A DNA stretch of 64,000 bases from BOG-938 sp035524315. Its GTDB lineage: Bacteria > Pseudomonadota > Alphaproteobacteria > Caulobacterales > Caulobacteraceae. Positions 37,401-49,691 of the stretch are shown here, one piece after another. The notes beneath the pieces are model-generated. The model saw only the letters and a list, made by a program, of their open reading frames with translations. It made no database searches and had not been told where the DNA came from. Each line of letters opens with the position of its first letter. Within the stretch, counting starts at the first letter, position 1. The stretch covers positions 20,635 to 84,634 of the forward strand of contig DATKPD010000074.1 in the NCBI GenBank assembly GCA_035524315.1, given 5' to 3'. The position numbers were made by a program, and so were the translations under genes.

Positions 37401-37630
37401 ACGCCGGGAATTTGCGAGAACTGGCGCTCGAGGGGCTGGGCCACGTTGGAGGCCATGGTCTCGGCACTGCCCCCGGGCAGCACGGCATTGACCTGGACGG
37501 TGGGGAAATCCACCTGCGGCAGGGCCGACACCGGCAACATGAAGAAGGCGACTGCACCGACCACGAGGAACGCGGCGGCCATCAGGGAAGTCGCGACCGG
37601 ACGTCTGATGAAGGGGGATGAAAGGCTCAC
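34457..37630 (-). CDS. RND multidrug efflux permease, MdtB/MdtC-like
   Basis: Inner-membrane RND (HAE-1) proton-driven efflux permease of 1,057 aa. The N-terminus (LSSPFIRRPVATSLMAAAFLVVGAVAFFMLPVSALPQVDFPTV) and the GFVVDDAIVMVEVIWR helix 4 block with the proton-relay Asp pair are typical of the MdtB/MdtC/MuxB group. Twelve membrane segments and two large periplasmic loops are expected. The GTG at 37630 is chosen as start since it overlaps the adaptor stop as GTGA and gives the canonical N-terminus; upstream in-frame sequence is the adaptor gene in another frame. Only one permease is present, unlike the MdtBC pair. No outer-membrane channel gene is adjacent. Confidence 0.93.
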   Translation of the reverse strand: MSLSSPFIRRPVATSLMAAAFLVVGAVAFFMLPVSALPQVDFPTVQVNAVLPGGSAETMASNVAQPLERQFSQIPGVTQLTSSSTLGSSQVVLQFDLSRNIDAAAQDVLAAINAASGQLPTNLPNAPTIRKVNPADSPILMLGLTSDVLPLREVSDYADNIFSQQLSRLQGVGLVDIRGVQKPAVRIQIDPRKVAMLGLSMDAIRTTLSSNTVNAPKGSIISATTSSTVYANDQLTSAADWNNVVIGYKNGAPIRVRDVGQAVADVENNQGGAWQLPGAANTEVDPRSGRTILLLIYKQTGANVIDTVKRINQQLPELQNDIPPGIKLSVLADRTQTINASVKDVEITMLITIFLVVGVIFVFLRNVRATLIPSAVIPLSLLATAAAMLALNFSLDNLSLMALTIAVGFVVDDAIVMVEVIWRKIEAGEKPLDAALAGAGEIGFTILTISISLIAVFTPLMFMSGIIGRLMREFAFTVSVAVAISVFLSLTFTPMLCGRFLKKPDESHNPILHALEVGFLRIERGYAKGLDVVMRHTRLTLAVFVATAGFALFLYATVPTGFFPQQDTGFLQGQILTSQRASFAATSQKAAQVAKIAAADPDVNWVLYFLGAGNSGSINLSLKPQDEGRTASGTDVLNRLRPKLAQVVGTQVVMSQQQDINVGGRGGRAQYQYTLSDADLTELNTWAPRLLAAMKAIPGLKDVNSDQQSSASAVNLTIDREAAARFGITPADIDAAIYDQVGQRQIAQTFTQLNSYHIVLEGPPKLQATPDMFNDVRLLSPVTGKTVPLSLFLKFDPNATASLSINHQGQFPAATISFNLGPGLALGDATKLVEQAQEKLGAPATLTGSFQGNAAAFQQSLSSEPLLILAALLAVYVVLGMLYESYIHPLTILSTLPSAGLGALLALMAAGQDLNVIGIIAIILLIGIVKKNGIMVVDVALKLEREQGMDPVDAVKEACHQRLRPILMTTACAMFSGVPMVIGHGTGSEFRQPLGYAIIGGLLVSQVLTLFSTPVIYVYLDRVRRIFEKDEPKHPAASAGGEPVLAGPAAARMSAAE

Positions 37631-38811
37631 GAGTCCTGGCGCCTTCGCTTGCCCGAACCGCCCCCGCCCGAACCCGCGCCTGCCGCCCCGCTGCGGACCT
37701 GCACCGTGGCGCCGGGCGACAGCGACAGCTGCCCGTCGGTGACCACCGTATCGCCAATGTTGACGCCCTTTTGGATCACCGCCGTCTGGTCCTGCACAAC
37801 CTGCACCGCGACGGGATGAATCTGGACCTTGCGATTGTCGCCCACAACATAGACGAAAGACCCGTTCGGGCCTTCGTTGACCGCGACCGAGGGGATGGTC
37901 ACCGCGTGCTGCAGGGTCTGCAGCGTCAGGCGCACATTGACGAACAGGCCCGGCCACAGCTTCTGGCGATCGTTCTTGAAGCGCGCCTTCAGCTGGACGG
38001 TGCCGCTAGACGGATCGACCCGGTTGTCGGCCACCATCAGGTCTCCGGTGTCGAGCAGTTGACCCGTTTCCTGGCTGTAGGCCTGGGTCTGCAGCGGCTT
38101 GGTAAAGCCGTCCGACATCTGGGCCAGGCGCTGGAAGTCGCCTTCGGGCACGGTGAAGGTTACGGCGATCGGGGTGATCTGGTTGACCACCACGATGCCC
38201 GTGGCGTCGGTGGTCGACACCACATTGCCCGGATCGATCAGACGCACGCCGACGCGGCCCGCCACCGGCGAGACGATCTTGGTATAGTTGACGTTGACCT
38301 GGGCGGCGGCCACCTGGCCCTGGTCGATCAGCACCACGCCCTCGTCCTGCTTGACCAGCGCGCTCTGGGTGTCGACCTGCTGGCCGGAGATCGAATTGGT
38401 CTTAGCCAGGGTCTGGTAGCGCTGCAGGTCGAGCTTGGCGTTGGTCAGGAGGGCCTGGTCGCGCGCCAGGGCGCCCTGAGCCTGCATCAGCGCCGCCTGA
38501 TAAGGCGCGGGGTCGATCTGAGCCAGCAGTTGGCCTGCCTTGACGAAGCTGCCCTCGGCCACGGGCACCGACAGAAGCTTGCCGTTGACCTGGGTGCGGA
38601 TCAGATCGCTCTGCCACGCCTGCACGGCGCCGATGGCCGAGATTGTGACCGGAACGTCCTTATAGGCGGCCTTGGCCACGATCACTGGAACGGAGGGATT
38701 GCGGTCGGCTTTCGCCTGCTTCTTTGGCCCGAACAGAGCCCATAACCCCAGGCCCACGGCGACCACGCCAAGGACCATGAATACAATACGAGACCGCGAC
38801 GGGGTCTTCAT
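37627..38811 (-). CDS. RND periplasmic adaptor, MdtA-like
   Basis: Membrane-fusion protein of 394 aa that links the RND permease to an outer-membrane channel. One N-terminal anchor helix (IVFMVLGVVAVGLGLWALF) is followed by the lipoyl half-motif VPVAEGSFVKAGQLLAQIDPAPY, a coiled-coil hairpin (about 100-165), the second half motif NYTKIVSPVAGRVGVRLIDPGN and beta-barrel domains. The C-terminal tail is Gly/Ser-rich and basic. The ATG at 38811 (MKTPSRSR) is preferred to 38847. Its last four bases overlap the permease start, so the two are an operon, probably driven from the AT-richer DNA near 38960. Confidence 0.9.
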   Translation of the reverse strand: MKTPSRSRIVFMVLGVVAVGLGLWALFGPKKQAKADRNPSVPVIVAKAAYKDVPVTISAIGAVQAWQSDLIRTQVNGKLLSVPVAEGSFVKAGQLLAQIDPAPYQAALMQAQGALARDQALLTNAKLDLQRYQTLAKTNSISGQQVDTQSALVKQDEGVVLIDQGQVAAAQVNVNYTKIVSPVAGRVGVRLIDPGNVVSTTDATGIVVVNQITPIAVTFTVPEGDFQRLAQMSDGFTKPLQTQAYSQETGQLLDTGDLMVADNRVDPSSGTVQLKARFKNDRQKLWPGLFVNVRLTLQTLQHAVTIPSVAVNEGPNGSFVYVVGDNRKVQIHPVAVQVVQDQTAVIQKGVNIGDTVVTDGQLSLSPGATVQVRSGAAGAGSGGGGSGKRRRQDS

Positions 38812-39254
38812 TCCATTTTTCTCGCTACACCGCCGGCGGACGGCCATTGGAACATCGATGCAATCGCGCCGAAGGGCTGGTCATCCGCGGCCGCGCGGAA
38901 CCTAGGGTCGGAGTGCAACACATTCATTGCGCGCCTTCGTCCACTTGATTGCGGGATTGTAGCTATTTGGAAACACCGGCTTAAGCAAGGCGCACCCGGG
39001 CCGGTTCGCTTTCACTCTGTGAGCGACAGCCCGCGAAAACCGGCCGGCGCGGGGGCCGAGCCCTCCGCAGACAGGCACGCGGACCGCCGGACAACCGCGA
39101 TGGGGTCTCAGGACCGCTCCAAATGTCCGAGCCTGTGGCAGGCGCCCAAACTTAAGGCGCCGGCGCCGCCCGCGCCCGCCATCCCCTTGGATCGGAAGAC
39201 CTATCAACAGGACCGATGGACAAGGGAAAATCCCCACGGTCAAGGTCGGCCGCG
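38812..39254. other. Divergent region between RND operon and urease operon
   Basis: About 440 bases separating two divergent operons. The stretch 38930-38990 is visibly less GC-rich and holds a possible minus-strand promoter. A 79-codon plus-strand frame beginning GTG at 39019 is Pro/Arg-rich and has no recognisable features, so I do not call it. An in-frame ATG at 39216 could extend ureD by 13 residues. Confidence 0.5.
38956..38984 (-). promoter_or_regulatory. Possible sigma-70-type promoter for RND operon
   Basis: On the minus strand, TTAAGC (38979-38984) and TACAAT (38956-38961) are separated by 17 bases, about 145 bases upstream of the adaptor start. The -10 is close to consensus; the -35 is weak. 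Found by eye only. Confidence 0.35.
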
Positions 39255-40106
<852 letters not shown>

Positions 40107-40118
40107 GAGCCAAGCCCG

Positions 40119-40421
40119 ATGAACTTGACGCCCCGGGAAAAGGATAAGCTGCTGATCAGCATGGCGGCCATGGTGGCGCGCCGGCGGCTGGAGCGCGGGG
40201 TCAAGCTCAACTACCCCGAGGCTGTCGCGCTGATCGCCGACTTCGTGGTCGAGGGCGCGCGCGACGGGCGCACCGTGGCCGACCTGATGCACGCCGGCGC
40301 CCATGTGATCACCCGGGCGCAGGTGATGGAGGGCGTGCCCGAGATGATCCACGACGTGCAGGTCGAAGCCACCTTCCCCGACGGCGTCAAGCTGGTCACC
40401 GTCCACGAGCCAGTGCGGTGA
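40119..40421 (+). CDS. ureA: Urease gamma subunit UreA
   Basis: Urease gamma subunit of 100 aa, the standard separate small subunit of most bacteria. Diagnostic blocks are MNLTPREKDKLLISMAAMVARRRLERGVKLNYPEAVALI and EGVPEMIHDVQVEATFPDGVKLVTVHEPV. It assembles with UreB and UreC as (ABC)3 in the cytoplasm. A gap of four bases to ureB indicates tight operon coupling. Confidence 0.97.
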   Translation: MNLTPREKDKLLISMAAMVARRRLERGVKLNYPEAVALIADFVVEGARDGRTVADLMHAGAHVITRAQVMEGVPEMIHDVQVEATFPDGVKLVTVHEPVR

Positions 40422-40425
40422 GCCG

Positions 40426-40731
40426 ATGATTCCCGGCGAAATCATCCCCGCGGACGGCGAGATCGTCCTCAACGCCGAGGCCGAGGTCGTGACGCTGGAG
40501 GTCGCCAACGCCGGCGATCGGCCGATCCAGGTCGGCAGCCACTACCATTTCGCCGAGGCCAACCCCGGCTTGAGGTTCGACCGCGCGGCCGCGTACGGCA
40601 TGCGCCTGGACGCGCCCTCCGGCTCGGCGGTGCGCTTCGAGCCGGGCCAGACGCGCGAGGTGCGGCTGATCCCCTTCGGCGGCAGTCGGCGGGCCATCGG
40701 CTTTCGCGGCGACGTGATGGGAGACCTCTGA
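40426..40731 (+). CDS. ureB: Urease beta subunit UreB
   Basis: Urease beta subunit of 101 aa. MIPGEIIPADGEIVLN, the VANAGDRPIQVGSHYHFAEANPGLRFDR block and the terminal FGGSRRAIGFRGDVMG are diagnostic. Its stop TGA shares a base with the ureC ATG (TGATG), which implies translational coupling of the two subunits. Confidence 0.97.
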   Translation: MIPGEIIPADGEIVLNAEAEVVTLEVANAGDRPIQVGSHYHFAEANPGLRFDRAAAYGMRLDAPSGSAVRFEPGQTREVRLIPFGGSRRAIGFRGDVMGDL

Positions 40732-42437
40732 TGCCCTTCATCCTGTCGCGCGCCGCCTACGCCGACATGTACGGCCCGACCGTCGGCGACCGCGTGCGGT
40801 TGGCCGACACCGAACTGTTCGTCCAGGTCGAGCAGGATCTGACCCTCTATGGCGAAGAGGTGAAATTCGGCGGCGGCAAAACCATCCGCGACGGCATGGG
40901 CCAGAGCCAGGCCACGCGCGCCGAGGGGGCGGTCGATACGGTGATCACCAACGCCCTGATCATCGACCACTGGGGCGTGATCAAGGCCGACGTGGCCCTC
41001 AAGGATGGGCGCATCGCCGCCATCGGCAAGGCCGGCAATCCCGACATCCAGCCGGGCGTCGAAATCGTCATCGGCCCGGGCACCGAGATCATCGCCGGCG
41101 AGGGCAAGATCCTCACCGCTGGGGGCATGGACGCCCACATCCACTTCATCTGCCCGCAGCAGATCGACGAGGCGCTCTACAGCGGCGTGACCACCATGCT
41201 CGGCGGCGGCACGGGCCCCGCCACCGGCACCAACGCTACCACCTGCACCCCCGGCCCCTGGCACTTGGCGCGTATGATCGAGGCGGCCGACGGCCTGCCG
41301 ATGAACCTGGCTTTCGCCGGCAAGGGCAACGCCTCCCATCCCGCCGCCCTGGTGGAACAGATCATGGCCGGCGCCTCGTGCCTGAAGCTGCACGAGGACT
41401 GGGGCACCACGCCCGCCGCCATCGACTGCTGCCTCACGGTCGCCGACGACCACGACGTGCAGGTGATGATCCACACGGACACAATCAACGAAAGCGGCTT
41501 CGTCGAAGACTCCATCGCCGCCTTCAAGGGCCGCACAATCCACGCCTTCCACACCGAGGGCGCCGGCGGCGGCCACGCGCCCGACATCATCAAGGTGTGC
41601 GGCCTGCCCAATGTGCTGCCGTCCTCGACCAATCCGACGCGGCCCTACACCCGCAACACGCTGGACGAACACCTCGACATGCTGATGGTGTGCCACCACC
41701 TGGACCCGTCGATCCCCGAGGACCTGGCCTTCGCCGAGAGCCGCATCCGCAAGGAGACCATCGCGGCCGAGGACATTCTGCACGACCTCGGCGCCTTCTC
41801 GGTGATCTCGTCCGACAGCCAGGCCATGGGCCGCGTGGGCGAGGTGATCATCCGCACCTGGCAGACCGCAGACAAAATGAAGCGCCAGCGCGGCTCGCTG
41901 CCCGGCGACGGCGCGGCCGACAACAACCGGGTCAAGCGCTACATCGCCAAGTACACGATCAACCCGGCCATCGCGCATGGCGTGGCCGCGCATGTCGGCT
42001 CGGTCGAGCCTGGCAAGCGCGCGGACCTGGTGCTGTGGACGCCGGCCTTTTTCGGGGTGAAGCCCGACCTGGTTCTGCTGGGCGGCGTGATCGTCGCCGC
42101 CCCCATGGGCGACCCCAACGCCTCGATCCCGACGCCGCAACCGGTGCACTATCGTCCCATGTTCGGCGCCTATGGCCGCGCCCTGACCACAACCTCGGTC
42201 ACCTTCGTGTCGAAGGCGGCGCTCGACGCGGGACTGCCGGGCAGGCTGCAGACCGCCAAGCTGATGCTGCCGGTCAAGAACACCCGGGCGATCACCAAGG
42301 CTTCGATGATCCACAACAGCTCAACGCCCACGGTCGAGGTCGACCCGGAGACCTACGAAGTGCGCGCCGATGGCGAATTGCTCACCTGTGAGCCGGCCGA
42401 GGTGCTGCCCATGGCGCAAAGGTATTTCCTGTTTTGA
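40731..42437 (+). CDS. ureC: Urease alpha subunit UreC
   Basis: Catalytic subunit of urease, 568 aa, which hydrolyses urea to ammonia and carbamate at a di-nickel centre. Visible are the HxH nickel ligands in GGMDAHIHFICPQQ, the carbamylated lysine K219 in CLKLHEDWG, ligand histidines in MIHTDTINESGFVEDSI and AFHTEGAGGGHAPD, the mobile-flap MVCHHLDPSIPEDLAFAESRIR and the nickel aspartate in VISSDSQAMGR. All expected catalytic residues are present, so the enzyme should be active once loaded with nickel. The stop overlaps ureE by four bases. Confidence 0.98.
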   Translation: MPFILSRAAYADMYGPTVGDRVRLADTELFVQVEQDLTLYGEEVKFGGGKTIRDGMGQSQATRAEGAVDTVITNALIIDHWGVIKADVALKDGRIAAIGKAGNPDIQPGVEIVIGPGTEIIAGEGKILTAGGMDAHIHFICPQQIDEALYSGVTTMLGGGTGPATGTNATTCTPGPWHLARMIEAADGLPMNLAFAGKGNASHPAALVEQIMAGASCLKLHEDWGTTPAAIDCCLTVADDHDVQVMIHTDTINESGFVEDSIAAFKGRTIHAFHTEGAGGGHAPDIIKVCGLPNVLPSSTNPTRPYTRNTLDEHLDMLMVCHHLDPSIPEDLAFAESRIRKETIAAEDILHDLGAFSVISSDSQAMGRVGEVIIRTWQTADKMKRQRGSLPGDGAADNNRVKRYIAKYTINPAIAHGVAAHVGSVEPGKRADLVLWTPAFFGVKPDLVLLGGVIVAAPMGDPNASIPTPQPVHYRPMFGAYGRALTTTSVTFVSKAALDAGLPGRLQTAKLMLPVKNTRAITKASMIHNSSTPTVEVDPETYEVRADGELLTCEPAEVLPMAQRYFLF

Positions 42438-42955
42438 GCCCGATCCGCATCGTCGAGGTGCTTGAGCCGGGGTGCTGGAACGGCCCGATCGCCGATCACG
42501 TGACCCTCGACTACGAGGGCCGGCACCGGCGGCGCATCGTGCTGACCACCGATCACGGCGCGCGCATCCTGCTCGACCTGCCGCACAGCCGCCTGTTGCC
42601 AGGCGGCGCGGGCCTGATGCTCGAGGACGGGCGCAAGGTCATGGTGATCGCGGCGCGCGAACCCTTGATGCAGGTTCAGGCGCGCGACGCCTCCGCGCTG
42701 CTGCGCCTGGCTTGGCACATCGGCAACCGGCATCTGGCCGCCCAGATCGAGCCCGACCGCATCCTGATCCGCCGCGACCCGGTGATCGCCGCCATGCTGC
42801 GGGGCCTGGGCGCGCGGCTGAGCGAGGTCGAGGCGCCGTTCGATCCTGAGGGCGGCGCCTATGGCGGCGCGCATCAGGCGCACGATCATGGCCACCCCCA
42901 CGCGCACAGCCACGATCACGATCATCATCACCACGAGCACGCGCATGAGCCTTGA
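42434..42955 (+). CDS. ureE: Urease nickel metallochaperone UreE
   Basis: Nickel metallochaperone of 173 aa. The N-terminal peptide-binding domain (about 1-75, DYEGRHRRRIVLTTDHGARILLDLPHSRLLPGG) and metal-binding domain (about 80-145, LAWHIGNRHLAAQIEPDRILIRRDPVIAAMLRGLGA) are followed by a histidine-rich tail of about 30 residues with HDH, HPHAHSHDHDHHHH-type runs. The long tail suggests nickel storage as well as delivery. The start is a TTG overlapping the ureC stop. The His-tail codons overlap the start of ureF by 11 bases. Confidence 0.94.
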   Translation: MSPIRIVEVLEPGCWNGPIADHVTLDYEGRHRRRIVLTTDHGARILLDLPHSRLLPGGAGLMLEDGRKVMVIAAREPLMQVQARDASALLRLAWHIGNRHLAAQIEPDRILIRRDPVIAAMLRGLGARLSEVEAPFDPEGGAYGGAHQAHDHGHPHAHSHDHDHHHHEHAHEP

Positions 42956-43639
42956 GCCGCGCCGGCCCGTCGATGTCGAAGACGCTGTCGCGTCCAGCTT
43001 GTTCGCGTGGTTCTCGCCCGCCTTCCCGGTGGGAAGCTTCGCCTATTCGAATGGACTGGAAGCAGCGGCCGCGGAGGGCGTCGTGGCCAACGAGCGCGAC
43101 CTGGCCGCATGGCTGGAAGCGGTGCTCGGAGTCGGCGGCGGATGGAACGACGCGGTGCTGCTGAGCGCCGCGCATGGCCTGGCCCACGCAGGCGACGCGC
43201 CAAGCCTGCGCGACGTTGCGGGCTTGGCGGCGGCCTTGACGCCTTCGCGCGAGCGTCTGGCGGAGACGGTCGGCCAGGGCGAAGCGTTCTTGGCGGCCGT
43301 GGCCAACGGCTGGCCACATGCGCGCTGTCCCGTCCTGCCGGCGCGGACGCCCTATCCCGTCGCCGCCGGCGCGGCCTGCGCCCTGATCGGTGCGCCGCTT
43401 CGCCTCAGCCTCACCGCCTTCCTCACCGGCTTCTGCGCCAATCTGGTCGCGGCGGGCGTGCGCCTGTCCCTCACTGGCCAGGCGGGCGGGGTGCGCATCC
43501 TGTCGGGCCTCGGCCCGGTAATCGTCGAGACGGCGGGACGCGCGGCGGCCTCCAGCCTGGACGACCTGGGCGGCTGCGCCTTCGGCTCGGACATCGCGTC
43601 CCTGCGCCACGAGACGCTCAACGCAAGGCTGTTCATCTC

Positions 43640-43643
<4 letters not shown>
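42945..43643 (+). CDS. ureF: Urease accessory protein UreF
   Basis: Urease accessory protein of 232 aa that acts with UreD and UreG as the activation complex. Family features: SSLFAWFSPAFPVGSFAYSNGLEAAAAEGVV, DAVLLSAAHGLA and the C-terminal DDLGGCAFGSDIASLRHETLNARLFIS. The ATG at 42945 lies inside the histidine-rich end of ureE; longer frames upstream are that tail read in another frame. The stop overlaps ureG as ATGA. Confidence 0.93.
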
Positions 43644-44277
<634 letters not shown>

Positions 44278-44281
<4 letters not shown>

Positions 44282-45672
44282 CCCTGGCTGAGGGGCCCGA
44301 GGACGGCGCGGATCTGATCCACCGACGCTCGCTCGTGCGCCTGGGCGCGGACCTGCGCGAGGGGACCCTGACGGCGCGCGCCCTGCTTGACCACTATCTT
44401 GAGCGGATCGACCGCCTGGACCCGGAGATCAACGCCTTCGTCTTTCTGGATCCCCTGGCCGGCATCGCCGCCGACGCGAGCGACGCGCGTCTGCGAGCCG
44501 GCCAGCCGCTCGGACCGCTCGACGGCATACCAGTGTCGATCAAGGACAATCTGCTGGTCAAGGACTGTCCTGCGGTGTGGGGCTCGCCGCTGTACGCCGA
44601 CTATGCGCCAGATCACGACGAGACGCCGGTGGCGCGGCTGCGGGCGGCGGGCGCGGTGTTGTTCGGCAAGACCAACACGCCGGAGTTCTCGCTGCGCGGC
44701 TTCACCGACAACCCGGTGTTCGGCGCGACCCGCAACCCCTGGAACCTGGACCTGACGCCGGGCGGCTCCAGCGGCGGAGCGGCGGCGGCGGTCGCGGCCG
44801 GCCTGTGCCCGATCGCGCTTGGGACCGACGGCGGCGGCTCGATCCGCCGCCCGGCGGCGCACACCGGCCTGTTCGGGCTCAAGCCCAGCCTGGGCCGCAT
44901 CGAGCGCGGCGACGGCTTTCCGCCCCTGATGTTCGATTGCGAGGTAGTGGGTCCCCTGTCGCGCGGAGTCCGGGATGGGCGGCTGCTGTTCGAGGCCCTG
45001 CGCGCACACAAGCGCACCTGCCCCAAGCTGGGGCCGCTCAAGATTCTCGCCGTCGAGCGGTTCGGCGACGCGCCGGTCGAGCCCCTGCTGCTCGAGCGCT
45101 TCCGCCAGGTGGCGGCCGACCTCGAGGGCCTGGGCCACACGGTCCGGTTCGGCCGGCTGCCGTTCGAGATTGGCGACGCCATGCTGGCCTGGCAGGCCCT
45201 CACCTCCGCCAGCCTGTCGTGGCTGGCCGAGCAGGAGCCGCGCTTCATGGAGGAGGCGTCCTCGGAATTCGTCGATCAGGCCAAGGGCGGGCGCAACCTC
45301 TCGGCCGCCGACTATGTGGCCCTGACACAGACCCTGTTCGAGTTTCGCACGGTGGTGCGCCGGGCCTTCGAGCGAACGGACGTGATCATGACGCCCTGCG
45401 CCGCCGCCCAGCCTTGGCCGATCGACCGCCCCTATCCGCCCGTGATCGACGGCCAGAGCGTGGGGCCGCGCGGCCATGCGGTCTATACCGCCTGGGTCAA
45501 CGCGTGCGGCCATCCCGCCGTCGCCTTGCCGGGCCGGCCCGACGCCTACGGCCTGCCGACCGGCGTGCAACTGGTCGCGGCCAAGGACCATGACGAACTG
45601 CTGCTCGACCTGGCCGAGACATACGAGGGCGCGCACCCTTGGCAAGACCGTTGGCCGCCCATCGCGCTTTAG
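44278..45672 (+). CDS. Amidase signature family hydrolase
   Basis: Amidase signature enzyme of 464 aa, cytoplasmic. The Ser-cisSer-Lys triad is visible: K89 in PVSIKDNLLV, the first serine S164 of PGGSSGGAAAAVAAG and the nucleophile S188 in LGTDGGGSIRRPA. It hydrolyses an amide to ammonia and a carboxylate, but substrate specificity is not predictable. Its ATG overlaps the ureG stop by four bases, so it is translated from the urease message. This suggests a shared nitrogen-release role, for example supplying or using amide nitrogen. A GatA role is unlikely: gatB and gatC are not next to it. Confidence 0.9.
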
Positions 45673-45787
45673 CATTCGCGTGTAATCGGCGAACTTGTAA
45701 TGATCTGGCCATTTTCTCGCCAATAATCCGAGGCCACTGCTAGGCTTGGGCGGGGCGGATTCGCGCCGCGTGAGTTCGGCGTTGTTG

Positions 45788-46642
45788 ATGGCCACCCTAG
45801 ACGTTCCCCAAGAATATCTCGAACTCGCGCCGCTGGTGGTCACCTCGCCCACCACCCGGTGCGGCACGACGCTGGTTCAGCGGCTGATCTCGTCATCCGA
45901 CAACGCCTTCGTCTATGGCGAGGACATCGGACATCAGATCCACCGCCTGACCGAGCAGTTCCTGGCGGTGATGCGCCACTGCGACCAGAACCGGGACACC
46001 CTCGACGAGGACTTTCACCGCGCGCTCGCCGGAACGCTCAACGAATGGCGTCCGGGCCTGGCCCCACCCGCCGGCGTGATGCTCAAGGCCTGGGTGTCGA
46101 CCTACTACCAGTTGCCGGCGACCTTGGCCGGGTTCGGCCAGGCGATGGGGCGCCCGATCTGGGGCTTCAAGTGGCCGGGCGTGCCGGAGGCCGGCCTGCG
46201 GGCCATACAGTTGCTGATGCCGCGCGCGCGCATCGTCTATCTGGTGCGCCACCCCGCCGACGCGCTCAAGTCGGCCAAGGCGCGCAAGTTCGTCAAGACC
46301 GCCGAGGACGCCGACGCCTACTGCCGCGCCTGGGCGGCCAATCTGCGGGCGGCGCGGACCCTGCGGGACGACCCGCGCATGCTGTGGATGCGCTATGAGG
46401 ACCTGCTGGCCGACAAGGCCGGCGCGGTGGCGCGGTTGTCGGCCTTCGCCGCGCTCACCGGCGTGCGCATGGAGGTGTTCGAGGTCAAGTTGAACACCTT
46501 CGCAGGGGACCCCGACCAGGGCCATTCGCCGACCCAGTACATCGCGCCGGCCCGATTGACCGCGGCCGACCGCGAGGCGGTCGACCGTCACGCCGGGGCC
46601 CTGATCGACGAGCTTTACGCCGACCTCGGGCGCGCCCGCTAG
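45788..46642 (+). CDS. Sulfotransferase family protein
   Basis: Protein of 284 aa resembling PAPS-dependent sulfotransferases. The N-terminal 5'-phosphosulfate loop TSPTTRCGTTLVQRLI and the 3'-phosphate block ARIVYLVRHPADALKSAKARKF fit the family, and a DEL-type C-terminus is ordinary. The acceptor is unknown. The start is set at the ATG at 45788 (MATLDVPQEYLELAPLVV), though TTG or earlier codons down to 45746 are open. It is a single gene with about 115 bases of less GC-rich DNA upstream that could hold its promoter. Confidence 0.8.
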   Translation: MATLDVPQEYLELAPLVVTSPTTRCGTTLVQRLISSSDNAFVYGEDIGHQIHRLTEQFLAVMRHCDQNRDTLDEDFHRALAGTLNEWRPGLAPPAGVMLKAWVSTYYQLPATLAGFGQAMGRPIWGFKWPGVPEAGLRAIQLLMPRARIVYLVRHPADALKSAKARKFVKTAEDADAYCRAWAANLRAARTLRDDPRMLWMRYEDLLADKAGAVARLSAFAALTGVRMEVFEVKLNTFAGDPDQGHSPTQYIAPARLTAADREAVDRHAGALIDELYADLGRAR

Positions 46643-46789
46643 GCCCAAGGCGCCCCCGGCGCCTGCGTGCGCATCCCTGATGGCCTGATTTTCGCGCACC
46701 CACGCGCCAGAGCAAGCTTGTCGCTGGACGCGGCTCAATTCCCGCGCTTAGCTCCCCGCCGTTGTGCGCTGCAATAATGGGCCAAGACA

Positions 46790-49483
<2,694 letters not shown>

Positions 49484-49650
49484 GGGTGGGCGGAGTGATG
49501 GCGGCGGGGGCGTGATAGTGCGGGGTTGAAAGCGGCGATGATCGCAGACTGGCCCATCCCAGCCCCCCTCACCCCAGCGCCTCCTTTCGATGCCCCTGCG
49601 CACAAATCAAATCGCGGCAACGGCCGGGCGCGGTTAGAACACCGCCTTGA

Positions 49651-49666
49651 GCCCGCGCGCGCGGGC
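49651..49666. repeat. 16-base perfect alternating C/G palindrome
   Basis: A perfect 16-base palindrome made mostly of alternating CG steps lies 25 bases before the aldehyde dehydrogenase start. It can form an 8-bp cruciform or hairpin arm in the leader. It may be chance in a GC-rich genome, or a leader structure or operator. Confidence 0.4.
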
Positions 49667-49691
49667 GCTCGATATCGGTAGGAGTGGCGTA

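Noticed and set aside
40542..42314. Minus-strand frame of 590 codons across ureC
   Set aside because: Shadow of the urease alpha subunit; no recognisable protein features.
42861..42944. Extended ureF start giving a Thr/Ile-rich leader
   Set aside because: That leader is the ureE histidine-rich tail read in another frame; the ATG at 42945 gives the normal UreF N-terminus.
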